From the NCBI GenBank assembly GCA_964610315.1, contig CAZSVM010000016.1:1-64000 (forward strand): a stretch of 64,000 nt of DNA, in the 5' to 3' direction. The notes beneath the pieces are model-generated. The model saw only the letters and a program-made list of their open reading frames with translations, searched no databases and was not told where the DNA came from. Numbering within the stretch: position 1 is the first letter of the stretch; each line of letters begins with the position of its first letter. The translations under genes and the position numbers were made by a program. Below are positions 7,565 through 15,989 of the stretch, piece by piece. The stretch is from JAQVEM01 sp964610315 (GTDB taxonomy: Bacteria > Actinomycetota > Humimicrobiia > Humimicrobiales > Humimicrobiaceae).

Positions 7565-9964
7565 TTACTTATTTTTGGATTTTGACTCGGATTTATTAAG
7601 TTTTTCGGTAAATTCTTTTACTCTCTGATTGACCTTATAATTTATGGTATTTTTTGGAAATTTACCTGAGGCAAGTTTTTTTCCTGCTCTTTGGCCGGTG
7701 AGTATCTCGATACCATCGTCAATAGTCTTTGCCGTGTATATATGAAATTTTTTATTTTTTACGGCATCGATTACCGCATCTTTTAACATTAAATTTTTTA
7801 CATTACTGTGAGGGATTACAACTCCTTGTTTGCCATTCAAACCTTTCTCTTTGCACACGTCAAAAAAACCTTCTATCTTTTCATTAACCTTTCCGATTGC
7901 CTGAATTTCACCTTTCTGGTTGACTGAACCGGTTACCGCTATATTCTGATTGACGGGCACCTCCGATAGTGCAGAAAGCATGGCATACAATTCGGCACTT
8001 GAAGCACTATCTCCTTCTACACCTCCGTAACTTTGTTCGAAAACAATACGGGCAGATAAGTTAAGGGGACTGTCCAGTGTATATTTTTCGGTTATATATC
8101 CGCTTAGTATCATTACTCCTTTGGAGTGAACAGGTCCTCCAAGTTTGGTTTCTCTTTCAATATCGATAATACCTGCTTTACCCAAACCGATGGATACAGT
8201 CACTCTTGACGGTTTTCCAAAAACAATATCTCCCAGGTCTATGATTGAAAGGCCGTTTACTTGGCCCACCACGCTGCCTTCTGTATCTATTAAAATTGTT
8301 CCGTCTTTTATCATATCTTTTACTTTCTCCTGAACCAGGTTTGAACGAAAATATTTTTCATCAATGGCCCTTTTTATATGAGCAGCATCAATGTATTTTT
8401 TATTATCCTCATGCGAATAAAAATTGGCTTCGGTTATAATATCCGAAATATCTGCAAAACTGGTTGAAATTTTATTTTTATCTCCGGCAAGCCTTAAACT
8501 ATATTCTATTATTTCCCGTACTGCCGATGCTTTAAGGTGATTTAAATTTTCTTTGTTACAAAAGGTGCATATAAATTTGGTGATTTTTTTGATATTAGAA
8601 TCGGTTCTCTTCATGGTCAGGTCGTAGTCGGCTCTGATCTTAAATAATTTTTTAAAATCCTGGTCAAAGTTATAGAGGATATTGTAATGAGAGGGCAGGC
8701 CGATAAGAATTACCTTAACCTTAAGAGGAATAGGTTCCGGTTTTAATCCTTTGGTAGATATATAACCCAGCCGCTCGCTGGCTTCTTCAATTATTATTTT
8801 TTTGTCTTTTAGAGACATTTTTAGACTATCCCAGGAAAAAATATTCTTAAATAATTCCTCGATTGGTATTACCAGAAAACCGTTGTTTGCCTTGTGGAGC
8901 GATCCTCCCCGTATCATGGTGAAATCCGTAGAGAGTACCCCAAACTGTGCTTCCTTTTCTATTCTTCCCAGAAGGTTTTGATAGGTTGGATTATGCTCTA
9001 TTATTACCGGAGCACCTTTTAAATTTGAATTGTCTACTATTACGTTGGCTTCGTACTTTTTGAAAGGTAGTTCTTTCATCCATGGAAATAAAATTGGAGA
9101 AGAAGGTTCTCCTGACTTATCGGTTATAAAATTACTTAAATTTTTTAATATGTCATCTTTTACATCTTCGATATATTCCGTTATTTCCGGTATATGCTTA
9201 AATTTTTCTTTTATATCGTTTACAAATTTACCTATAGTATAAATGGCAACCTGGTGGTTTAATTTTTTTATATCTTCATTTACTTTTCTATCCAGGTCTC
9301 TTATTTTATTCATAGTTTCGGTCAAATCTTTATTTATTTTTATTTTCTTTTTATGGATTTCATTTTTTTTGTCCTGGTTCAGGCTGGTAAATTGTTTCTC
9401 ATCCAGAGGTTTTCCATCAATGGTTGGTAAAATGAAAAGACCTATTTGGGTGGATTTAAGAACAAAACCCTGTTCTTTAGCTTTTTTATTTAACTCCGAG
9501 AGAAGTTTATCTTTTTCCTTTTCGACACCTATGGTGATTGCCTCTTTCTTTTCGGTGTAATCTTTGCTGTCAAATGTTTTTGGCAGCATATTTCTTATGG
9601 AGTTTATAAAGTTAGTCATATCTTCTTTGAAGAGTTCACCATTTCCGGGAGGTAATTTTATTGCCTTTGGTTCGTATGGGTTTTTAAAATTATTTACATA
9701 GCACCAATCAGAGGGAATAGGCTTTGTTTTTGCCAGTTCTTCTACAAAATTTTTTACTCCGGTCGTCCTGCCGGTCCCGGCATAACCGGAAACGAAGATA
9801 TTAAAGCCGTTATTCTCTATATTTAATCCGAATTTCAAGGCTCTTACGGCCCTGTCCTGACCTATAATTTCTTTTAAGGGGGTGAGCTTTTCAGTAGTTT
9901 CGTATTTGAGTTTTTTCCCATCAAGGGTAAATTTTAACTTATTAGGAGATAGCTCTGAAACCAT
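7565..9964 (-). CDS. Lon-like ATP-dependent protease (COG1067, AAA_32 + S16)
   Basis: A 799-residue protein. An N-terminal AAA region has the Walker A variant GYAGTGRT (residues 60-67), where Arg replaces the usual Lys, a form I associate with this family. A long helical insertion (about 130-250) follows. The C-terminal S16 protease domain has S653 (in GDSASSAELYAML) and K696 (in IGKVNEKI), 43 residues apart as in E. coli Lon S679/K722. It probably degrades misfolded proteins in the cytosol; whether ATP hydrolysis is efficient with GR instead of GK is open. It is transcribed alone, convergent with the tRNA-Ser gene. The lysine- and serine-rich tail is low complexity. Confidence 0.9.
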   Translation of the reverse strand: MVSELSPNKLKFTLDGKKLKYETTEKLTPLKEIIGQDRAVRALKFGLNIENNGFNIFVSGYAGTGRTTGVKNFVEELAKTKPIPSDWCYVNNFKNPYEPKAIKLPPGNGELFKEDMTNFINSIRNMLPKTFDSKDYTEKKEAITIGVEKEKDKLLSELNKKAKEQGFVLKSTQIGLFILPTIDGKPLDEKQFTSLNQDKKNEIHKKKIKINKDLTETMNKIRDLDRKVNEDIKKLNHQVAIYTIGKFVNDIKEKFKHIPEITEYIEDVKDDILKNLSNFITDKSGEPSSPILFPWMKELPFKKYEANVIVDNSNLKGAPVIIEHNPTYQNLLGRIEKEAQFGVLSTDFTMIRGGSLHKANNGFLVIPIEELFKNIFSWDSLKMSLKDKKIIIEEASERLGYISTKGLKPEPIPLKVKVILIGLPSHYNILYNFDQDFKKLFKIRADYDLTMKRTDSNIKKITKFICTFCNKENLNHLKASAVREIIEYSLRLAGDKNKISTSFADISDIITEANFYSHEDNKKYIDAAHIKRAIDEKYFRSNLVQEKVKDMIKDGTILIDTEGSVVGQVNGLSIIDLGDIVFGKPSRVTVSIGLGKAGIIDIERETKLGGPVHSKGVMILSGYITEKYTLDSPLNLSARIVFEQSYGGVEGDSASSAELYAMLSALSEVPVNQNIAVTGSVNQKGEIQAIGKVNEKIEGFFDVCKEKGLNGKQGVVIPHSNVKNLMLKDAVIDAVKNKKFHIYTAKTIDDGIEILTGQRAGKKLASGKFPKNTINYKVNQRVKEFTEKLNKSESKSKNK

Positions 9965-10176
9965 TTTACCTCCGGTAAAAAAATTATTGTAACTTCGATT
10001 TAATATAATAATAGCACCAAAAAATTTATAATAAAACTTTATACAGATATGTTCTCCCTGAGAGTATACAAAAAGAGGTAAAAAAGATATACTTTACGGG
10101 ATTGTTAAAAATTTGATATTGGGTAGAAGATAGTGACATAAAATATATTTTGTTTTCATAATAATGGAAGGGAATT

Positions 10177-10383
10177 ATGGCAAAAAAGTATACAGAAGAT
10201 ACGAAATTATCAGAAGTATTGAAATCGCCTGAGGCAAGTAAAATTATTGCTAAGTTCAAACTGCCCTGTATGCACTGCGCGATGGCTGCCTATGAAGCAG
10301 AAATGTTAACGCTTGGCCAGGTTTCTAAGATTTATGGCCTTGATATAGATGGCTTGCTTAAGGAATTAAATGAAATTTCTTAA
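10177..10383 (+). CDS. DUF1858 redox-disulfide domain protein
   Basis: A 68-residue protein made only of a DUF1858 domain (hybrid-cluster-associated disulfide domain). LSEVLKSPEASKIIAKF precedes a CxxC pair, C31 and C34 (LPCMHCAMA), and a helical end. Such small proteins occur in anaerobes, alone or fused to redox enzymes, and are thought to bind a metal or form a reversible disulfide. GGAAGGGAAT at 10166-10175 includes the ribosome site before ATG 10177. It is a single gene between the Lon-like protease (divergent) and tRNA-Arg. Confidence 0.8.
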   Translation: MAKKYTEDTKLSEVLKSPEASKIIAKFKLPCMHCAMAAYEAEMLTLGQVSKIYGLDIDGLLKELNEIS

Positions 10384-10446
10384 GATTATTATATTCTTTA
10401 CATTTCAATAATAAGCATTTTTTTATTATACTTACTGGTATATATA

Positions 10447-10476
10447 TGCTGGTGTAACAGCAGATACGATTTTTTC
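10447..10476 (+). terminator. weak terminator-like hairpin after the DUF1858 gene
   Basis: A 5-bp stem TGCTG/CAGCA with loop GTGTAA is followed, after seven bases, by six T residues. The gap between stem and T run is longer than ideal, so this is a tentative call. Confidence 0.3.
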
Positions 10477-10515
10477 TGTTTACTCATATCATTAAGCACA
10501 TGGCAAATAGTATAA

Positions 10516-10592
10516 GCGCCTGTAGCTCAATTGGATAGAGCAGTGGACTACGAATCCGAAGGTTGGGGGTTCGAATCCCTCCAGGCGCGCCA
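10516..10592 (+). tRNA. tRNA-Arg (ACG anticodon)
   Basis: A 77-base tRNA with acceptor GCGCCTG/CAGGCGC, discriminator G and encoded CCA. The anticodon loop CTACGAA gives ACG, which becomes ICG after TadA editing and reads CGN arginine codons. The T loop is TTCGAAT. Confidence 0.97.
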
Positions 10593-10713
10593 TAAATGCA
10601 ATCATTCCATTTTTTACAATTCCAAAAATTGATATTGATAATATAATTATAGTAAAATCAATTATAATAAATAAAAAATCAAGAATATTTCAAAAAGGGG
10701 ATGATTATAAGAA

Positions 10714-11823
10714 ATGGAAAAATCCGTAGTTAAATTTGCAGATATGAGTTTTAAAAAACTGGAACCGAGCGCTACTCTTCCTGCGAAATTCAAGAGAATG
10801 TTGGATTCGCTACCGCTTAAAGAAATGGTAGAAGGCAGATCGGTAGCTGTAAAAATGCATCTCGGAGGTAACCTGGGCTATACTACTATTCATCCAGTGT
10901 TTGTAAGGATACTGGTAAAGGCCTTAAAAGATGCGGGGGGAGATGTTTTTGTGACAGACCTGTATCATAGAAATAATGAAGACTTTGGGGTCAGAGGTGC
11001 CGGAAATAGGGGCTATGTCGAAGAAATTATCGGCTGCAAAATCATCCCAGTAGCGGGAGCGGATGATGAATATTTTTATTCCAAGAAGGTCGATTTTAAA
11101 TCGCTCAAGAAAATACAGGTTGCGGGTACTATCCATGATGCCGAAGTGCTGATTGATTTCTCCCACGTAAAGGGGCATGGTGCCTGCAGCTACGGCGGTG
11201 CCAGTAAAAATATCGCTATGGGCTGCGTTACATCGGAGACACGTAGGGAGATTCATGCTCTGGAAGGCGGTATAGAATGGAATGAAGAACTCTGTGACCA
11301 CTGTGAAACCTGTATAAATGAATGCAGGTATAAAGCAAATAAATTTAATGATGAGGGAAAATATGAATTATTTTTTCATCACTGCACCTACTGCCAGCAC
11401 TGCGTGGAAGTGTGTCCCAATAATGCTCTTACCTTTGTGGGTAAACATTTTTTGGATTTCCAGGAAGGATTGGCCATAGCCACCAATGAGGTATTGAAAA
11501 CTTTTAGCAAAGGAAGTATTTACTATATAAATGTTTTGCTTAATATAACCATGCTTTGTGACTGCTGGGGTATGTCAACTGCCTCCCTTGTCCCGGATAT
11601 AGGAATAATGGCTTCAAGTGATATTGTAGCAATAGAGAAAGCTTCCCTGGATGCCATTAAGGTTGAAAATTTGCTTCCTGGTTCACTTATGGCGGGAAGG
11701 GAACTGGTTGAAGGAAAACATTTATTTGAAAAAATTTGGGGAAAGGATCCTTACGGTCAGATAAATGCGCTGGAAAAAATGAATCTGGGAAATAGCAATT
11801 ATTCTATTGAAGAAGTTGATTAG
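10714..11823 (+). CDS. DUF362 Fe-S protein with two [4Fe-4S] motifs (COG2768)
   Basis: A 369-residue protein. The N-terminal DUF362 domain (KMHLGGNLGYTTIHPVF; DFSHVKGHGACSYGGASKNIAMG) is followed by a ferredoxin-like insert with C194, C197, C200, C204 and C224, C227, C230, C234. The C-terminal part resumes DUF362. COG2768 proteins occur widely in anaerobes and are annotated as uncharacterised Fe-S centre proteins, so electron transfer or a cofactor-linked redox step is likely but not proven. A GGGG tract (10696-10701) precedes the ATG. It is a single gene between tRNA-Arg and tRNA-Ser(GCU). Confidence 0.88.
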   Translation: MEKSVVKFADMSFKKLEPSATLPAKFKRMLDSLPLKEMVEGRSVAVKMHLGGNLGYTTIHPVFVRILVKALKDAGGDVFVTDLYHRNNEDFGVRGAGNRGYVEEIIGCKIIPVAGADDEYFYSKKVDFKSLKKIQVAGTIHDAEVLIDFSHVKGHGACSYGGASKNIAMGCVTSETRREIHALEGGIEWNEELCDHCETCINECRYKANKFNDEGKYELFFHHCTYCQHCVEVCPNNALTFVGKHFLDFQEGLAIATNEVLKTFSKGSIYYINVLLNITMLCDCWGMSTASLVPDIGIMASSDIVAIEKASLDAIKVENLLPGSLMAGRELVEGKHLFEKIWGKDPYGQINALEKMNLGNSNYSIEEVD

Positions 11824-11964
11824 AAATCTATTTATATTATTGAAATAAGGTAATTGTCTTATTGTAAATCTATCTTTTGGGCTTAACCAGAGATAGGTAT
11901 GAGTTTAATAACCTGATGATTTTTTTATAAAATCTGTTATTATATTGTTTGCCGCGGGAGATAT

Positions 11965-12058
11965 GGAGAGGTGCTTGAGTGGTCGAAAAGGGCCGCCTGC
12001 TAAGCGGTTAGGCGAGTATAAACTTGCCTCGAGGGTTCGAATCCCTCCCTCTCCGCCA
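11965..12058 (+). tRNA. tRNA-Ser (GCT anticodon)
   Basis: A 94-base tRNA with acceptor GGAGAGG/CCTCTCC, discriminator G and encoded CCA. The anticodon loop CTGCTAA gives GCU, reading AGC and AGU. A long variable arm is present. An extended -10 candidate (TG, T, TATTAT) lies at 11935-11943. An unusual palindromic element starts at the very next base after the CCA. Confidence 0.97.
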
Positions 12059-12157
12059 GTTAGAAAGTGCGAAGTTTGGCCCACCCTCTGTGAGGGCTCG
12101 CTAGCCGATTTTAGGAGCAAAATTGAATTGTTACGAGGCCAACCGCGCACATAATAG
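12059..12157. repeat. attC-like imperfect palindrome E1, downstream of tRNA-Ser(GCU)
   Basis: A ~100-base structured, non-coding stretch that starts immediately after the tRNA CCA. Outer stem GTGCG (12067-12071) pairs with CGCAC (12146-12150). An inner stem GTTTGGCC (12074-12081) pairs with GGCCAAC (12137-12143), leaving one extra T. A hairpin CCCTC-TGT-GAGGG lies at 12084-12096. Two stems separated by an internal loop, with a single unpaired base on one side, is the layout of integron attC sites. However, the classical RYYYAAC/GTTRRRY boxes are not evident here. Its 3' end resembles that of element E2 on the other side of the next gene. Confidence 0.45.
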
Positions 12158-12212
12158 CTAAAATAGTTAAAGAGCTAAGTGTTTCTATTTAAGAATTACT
12201 AAAATAATTTTT

Positions 12213-13058
12213 ATGAAAATCATAATTTTAGGATCCGGTGGAAATTGTACTATTCCGTGGATTCTTTCAAAATCAAGAGTTTCTAAAGAGGCAAGACAGA
12301 AAGGTGGAAAATATGTCAGGACCTGTCCCTCTTTCTTTATTTATGACATAAATCTTTTAATAGAATCTCCGGAGACAATTTTTCAAACATTGGACAGAGA
12401 GAATATTCAAGATGTTGATTATCTTTTTTTGTCGCACTCACACCCTGATCACACCTATGGGTTAAGATTTGTGCAAAGTCTTTTAGATTATCAAAAGATA
12501 AGACCAATTAAAGTTCTACCTCTTTATATGGGTGAGATTGCTTTTGATAAATTTAGCAAGTTTTTTTATCCGTCAGTAATATATTTTTGGAAAAAAATGG
12601 GGCTGATAGAACCAAGATTAACTCATGATAAACAAATAGTAGAATTAGGAGATATGAAAATAACTTGGTATTGTACCAACAAAGATAAAGGCGATGATAA
12701 TTTTGCTTTCCTTTTTAAACAAAATAACAAAAAAGTGCTATTCGCTTTTGATGATGTATATGACTTAGAAATTAATCCGGAATTTTATAATCTTGATTTG
12801 TTGATTCATGAGTGCGGCTGGTTTGACTATAAACCAAATGGAGAAGTGCTGTTTTATAATCCAGGTAAGCGGTGGTCGGACGATATAAAATTTGACGAAA
12901 CAATAGAGAGGATTAAAGAGCTTAGACCAAAAAAGACAATCTTGGTTAATTTGGAAGAAATTTACGATCGAAGTTATGATGATTATTTGGATTTGCAAAA
13001 TCAATATAAATCGCTGAATATTGAATTTGCATTTGATGGAATGAAAATCGATTTGTGA
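12213..13058 (+). CDS. metallo-beta-lactamase-fold hydrolase (PhnP/RNase Z-like)
   Basis: A 281-residue protein with a metallo-beta-lactamase fold. The N terminus MKIIILGSGGNCTIP resembles PhnP/YycJ-type enzymes. The metal motif HSHPDH is at residues 75-80. Later candidate ligands include the Asp in FAFDDVYD and the His in IHECGWFD. The final LVNLEEIYDRSYDDY resembles the C-terminal metal-site region of PhnP-like phosphodiesterases. The substrate is unknown. No ribosome site is visible before the ATG. The gene is flanked on both sides by related palindromic elements (E1, E2), so it looks like an acquired single-gene cassette. Confidence 0.75.
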   Translation: MKIIILGSGGNCTIPWILSKSRVSKEARQKGGKYVRTCPSFFIYDINLLIESPETIFQTLDRENIQDVDYLFLSHSHPDHTYGLRFVQSLLDYQKIRPIKVLPLYMGEIAFDKFSKFFYPSVIYFWKKMGLIEPRLTHDKQIVELGDMKITWYCTNKDKGDDNFAFLFKQNNKKVLFAFDDVYDLEINPEFYNLDLLIHECGWFDYKPNGEVLFYNPGKRWSDDIKFDETIERIKELRPKKTILVNLEEIYDRSYDDYLDLQNQYKSLNIEFAFDGMKIDL

Positions 13059-13062
13059 AAGA

Positions 13063-13180
13063 GTTTGGCTATCACCCGCGAAAAATCTGGAATTGTCCTT
13101 TTCGTTTCCGCTTCACGACCAGGTGGGCGAAAGGGGAGTTCGGGTGGAATTCAGCCTGCTGAGCCAATCGCGTGCAAAAT
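13063..13180. repeat. attC-like imperfect palindrome E2, downstream of the metallo-hydrolase gene
   Basis: A ~115-base G+C-richer structured stretch beginning 4 bases after the stop codon. Nested stems are TTGGCT (13065-13070) with AGCCAA (13162-13167), CACCCG (13073-13078) with CGGGTG (13141-13146), and CCTTTTCG (13097-13104) with CGAAAGG (13128-13134), the last leaving one extra T. Its left arm (AGTTTGGC) and right end (GAGCCAATCGCGTGC) resemble those of E1 (AGTTTGGC and GAGGCCAACCGCGCAC). A small ORF (13093-13344) overlaps it but looks spurious. Confidence 0.45.
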
Positions 13181-13300
13181 CAGTTCTGATTTTTTCAAAT
13201 ACCCACCGCCATGAAACTGCTAGTGTCTTTAGATTTAATATTTATTCTTATGAAATATCAGAGAAATGCTGGATAAGATATCTACATTTCTTTTCTGTTG

Positions 13301-13594
13301 CTAAAGAAAAAGATTATCGTCTCTTTTATCTATACGATATTTAAAGATGTGGTAAATTGCCAGACAGATGCCACCAATTAAAGCTACTGCAAGAATCTCA
13401 CTTATAATGAAAAACGGCCAGGCTGGAATATCTATGCCATTAACTGTATCCATGATTTCACCCCTATTCATAAGTATAGAAAAAGGAATCGCAAATAAAA
13501 TGATAGGAGCTGAAAATCCGGCAAAACATATCCAAAGAATTTTTTGCATGTTTTTTAACTTTTTTTCCTTCATAGTTATAGTGGTTGTATTCAT
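13301..13594 (-). CDS. small two-helix membrane protein
   Basis: A 97-residue protein with two hydrophobic helices (about residues 19-42 and 62-84) and a charged C-terminal end. I recognise no family. It begins 3 bases after the PadR-like gene on the same strand, so the two are probably one transcript and it is likely under PadR control. A regulator paired with a small membrane protein is a recurring layout for PadR and its transporter or stress-response partners. Confidence 0.6.
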   Translation of the reverse strand: MNTTTITMKEKKLKNMQKILWICFAGFSAPIILFAIPFSILMNRGEIMDTVNGIDIPAWPFFIISEILAVALIGGICLAIYHIFKYRIDKRDDNLFL

Positions 13595-13596
13595 AA

Positions 13597-13992
13597 TTAT
13601 TTCCTTTCTTGATTGTTTTCTATTAGATTATTTTTTTGAATAAGGTCAGCAACAACTGGATGCTGAAAAACCTGAATATTTCGGGAAATGAAATGGCTTA
13701 GAAGTTTTCGTCCGAAATCGGTTAGAAAAAAGTATCGACGGTCAGGTCCGGCATCAGATTGCTGCATTTCGCTATCAATTACCCCGGACTCCGCTAAACG
13801 GTAAAGAGCACGATAAATACTATTCTCATCAGCGTTAATGGTATTTTGGCTTAATTCAGCAAGGAGTCCTTTTATCTCACGGGGATAAGCTTTACGTCGA
13901 GATAACAGGAGGAGCAGCCAGAAGCTAAGAAGTCCCTTCTTGTATGTTTCTTCCCATTGGGTAAGTAGTGATTCAAGATTATTTTTATTCAT
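13597..13992 (-). CDS. PadR-family transcriptional regulator
   Basis: A 131-residue protein with the PadR winged-helix pattern: LLSFWLLLLLSRRKAYPREIKGLL, then SIYRALYRLAESGVI and a wing DRRYFFLTDFGRKLL. PadR proteins are usually dimeric repressors released by phenolic or drug-like ligands. A 21-bp inverted repeat lies 31-51 bases upstream of the start codon, making autoregulation likely. It is followed by a small membrane protein gene in the same direction. Confidence 0.85.
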   Translation of the reverse strand: MNKNNLESLLTQWEETYKKGLLSFWLLLLLSRRKAYPREIKGLLAELSQNTINADENSIYRALYRLAESGVIDSEMQQSDAGPDRRYFFLTDFGRKLLSHFISRNIQVFQHPVVADLIQKNNLIENNQERK

Positions 13993-14022
13993 AAATATTC
14001 TCCATAAGTAAAATACATTTAG

Positions 14023-14043
14023 TATTATACTAATAGTATAATA
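14023..14043. promoter_or_regulatory. 21-bp palindromic operator upstream of the PadR gene
   Basis: Perfect 10-bp arms, TATTATACTA and TAGTATAATA, around a central A at 14033. It lies between the minus-strand PadR gene (start 13992) and the plus-strand S66 peptidase gene (start 14132), so it could control both. AT-rich dyads made of AGTATA-type half-sites suit a PadR dimer. It contains TATAAT-like strings on both strands and may overlap the promoters. Confidence 0.6.
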
Positions 14044-14131
14044 AATATGAATTATAATGTCAATAAATAATTGTTTTTTTATTGGTTAAATTAGTTTTAT
14101 TTGAGAATAAGGATTTGTTAAAATAACAGCT

Positions 14132-15127
14132 ATGAAGCAAATTTACCCAGCAAAATTAAAAAGTGGAGATGAGATAAGAATTATTGCCCCGTCCCATTCA
14201 ATGGCATTAATATCCAAGGAAGTTAGAGTAATTGCCAATCAACGTTTTTCGAATTTGGGCTTAAAACTAAGTTTTGGAAAACACATTGAAGAAAAAGATG
14301 ATTTCGGGTCTTTGAGTATTGAATCCCGTGTTCAAGATATACACGAGGCTTTTTCTGAAAAAAATGTTAAAGCGATTCTTCCGGTAATTGGCGGTTTTAA
14401 TAGCAATCAATTATTAAAATACCTGAATTGGGAGCTTATAAAAAATAATCCGAAGATATTTTGCGGTTACTCCGATATCACAATTCTGAATAATGCTATT
14501 TTACAAAAAACCGGTTTGGTAAATTATTATGGACCTCATTATTCCAGTTTTGGACAAAAATTGTACTTTGAATATACCATGGGCTATTTCAAGAAATGCT
14601 TAATGCAGGAGAATGCCTTTGAAATAAAACCAAGTAAAGAATGGAGCGATGACCAATGGTATAAAAACCAGGAAAAAAGAATTTTAATAAAAAACAGTGG
14701 ATGGAAAATAATTAATAACGGTATTGCAAAAGGCACTATTATCGGAGGAAATTTAGGTACATTTAATTTATTACAGGGAACTAATTATTTTCCTGAAGTA
14801 GATCAATCTATCCTATTCCTGGAAGACGACGATATAGTCGGTGAATTTTCCGATGTTGAATTTGACAGGAATTTGCAATCAATAATTAATTTACCACAAT
14901 TTAAATCTGTTGGCGGGATAGTAATCGGAAGGTTCCAAAAAGCAAGTAAAATGACAACAGAAAAAATTTCCAAAATTATTAAAACCAAAATGGAGTTAAA
15001 CAGCTTGCCTGTTATAGCAGATGTCGATTTTGGTCATACCGACCCTAAAATTACTTTCCCGATCGGTGGAGAAATAAGTCTAGAAGCCACTAGCAGGGAA
15101 GCAGTATTGAAAATATTAAGGCATTAA
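14132..15127 (+). CDS. S66-family LD-carboxypeptidase/MccF-like peptidase
   Basis: A 331-residue serine peptidase of family S66, which includes murein LD-carboxypeptidase (LdcA) and the microcin C immunity protein MccF. It has the N-terminal IIAPSHS, VIGGFNSNQLL, the nucleophile motif FCGYSDITIL (Ser in GYSD), the acidic LEDDD region and the histidine segment DFGHTDPKITFPIGG. It cuts tetrapeptide stems in cell-wall recycling or detoxifies peptide-nucleotide antibiotics. Presence in an accessory region beside a PadR regulator favours the resistance-type (MccF) reading, but this is inference. No clear ribosome site. Confidence 0.85.
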   Translation: MKQIYPAKLKSGDEIRIIAPSHSMALISKEVRVIANQRFSNLGLKLSFGKHIEEKDDFGSLSIESRVQDIHEAFSEKNVKAILPVIGGFNSNQLLKYLNWELIKNNPKIFCGYSDITILNNAILQKTGLVNYYGPHYSSFGQKLYFEYTMGYFKKCLMQENAFEIKPSKEWSDDQWYKNQEKRILIKNSGWKIINNGIAKGTIIGGNLGTFNLLQGTNYFPEVDQSILFLEDDDIVGEFSDVEFDRNLQSIINLPQFKSVGGIVIGRFQKASKMTTEKISKIIKTKMELNSLPVIADVDFGHTDPKITFPIGGEISLEATSREAVLKILRH

Positions 15128-15186
15128 AGAATATTTTCTACTCTGGTTTATGAGTAAAAATTTAAAAGTTGATATAAAAGAAATAA

Positions 15187-15885
15187 ATGAAATATAAAGC
15201 AATAATATTTGATTTATTCGGCACCCTGGTCGATAATTTTTCATTCAAGAAGTATAAAAGTATGCTTTCAGATATGTCTCATATTCTGGAGGTCGAACCG
15301 GCAGAATTTATAAGTGGATGGATGGATTCATTTGAGATGAGAGTGTTGGGAAAATTTAAAGGACCACAGGAAAATATAGAGTATATATGTGATAGAATGG
15401 GGAAAATAGTTGGTAAAGAACAAATTGAAAAGGCAGCAATTATTAGATCTGATTTCGATAAAAATGCATTAAAACCACGTAAAAATTATATAAAAGTTTT
15501 AAATAAATTAATTGACCTTGGCTATAAACTCGGTTTGATATCTGATTGCTCATATGAAATAGTAAGGACATGGAAAAATACAGAATTGGGTAAGATATTT
15601 GATAAACCTGTTCTTTCCGCTGAAATTGGAATTAAAAAGCCGGATATTAGAATTTATCAAATCGCATGTAAAAGATTAAATGTAGAACCCAACCAGTGTA
15701 TTTATGTTGGTGATGGCAGCAGTAATGAATTGACCGGTGCTGCAATTGCAGGAATGACACTGATAAAAATACAAGCGCCGTATGAAATTGATGATGACAC
15801 ATATAAAATTGACGAGGATATAATGGAATGCAGGGTTATAAAAAGCATAGAAGAACTTTTGGATTTGGAGAATATTATGGAGTAG
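15187..15885 (+). CDS. HAD-superfamily hydrolase
   Basis: A 232-residue HAD phosphatase. Motif I is FDLFGTLVD (two Asp-type positions), motif II includes LGLISDCS, the motif III Lys is in GIKKPDIRIY, and motif IV is YVGDGSSNELTGA. The subfamily resembles phosphoglycolate phosphatase/haloacid dehalogenase-like enzymes. Substrate unknown. It lies 59 bases after the S66 peptidase. Confidence 0.85.
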   Translation: MKYKAIIFDLFGTLVDNFSFKKYKSMLSDMSHILEVEPAEFISGWMDSFEMRVLGKFKGPQENIEYICDRMGKIVGKEQIEKAAIIRSDFDKNALKPRKNYIKVLNKLIDLGYKLGLISDCSYEIVRTWKNTELGKIFDKPVLSAEIGIKKPDIRIYQIACKRLNVEPNQCIYVGDGSSNELTGAAIAGMTLIKIQAPYEIDDDTYKIDEDIMECRVIKSIEELLDLENIME

Positions 15886-15989
15886 TAAAGAATTTAAAAG
15901 ATACTGGTATGTAGATTTTTAATCGCGATAATGCATTAATTAAAGGCTATCGAAAAATATACAAGTATGTCGCTTAGAAAAATAAAATT

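Noticed and set aside
11905..12150. Minus-strand ORF reading GGEGGIRTLEASLYSPNRLAG, and an overlapping plus-strand ORF at 11945-12154.
   Set aside because: Both overlap tRNA-Ser(GCU) and element E1; they are translations of structured RNA, not proteins.
13093..13344. An 83-codon plus-strand ORF between the metallo-hydrolase and small membrane protein genes.
   Set aside because: It overlaps the nested palindromes of E2 and the 3' end of the opposite-strand membrane protein gene, and has no protein-like conservation pattern.
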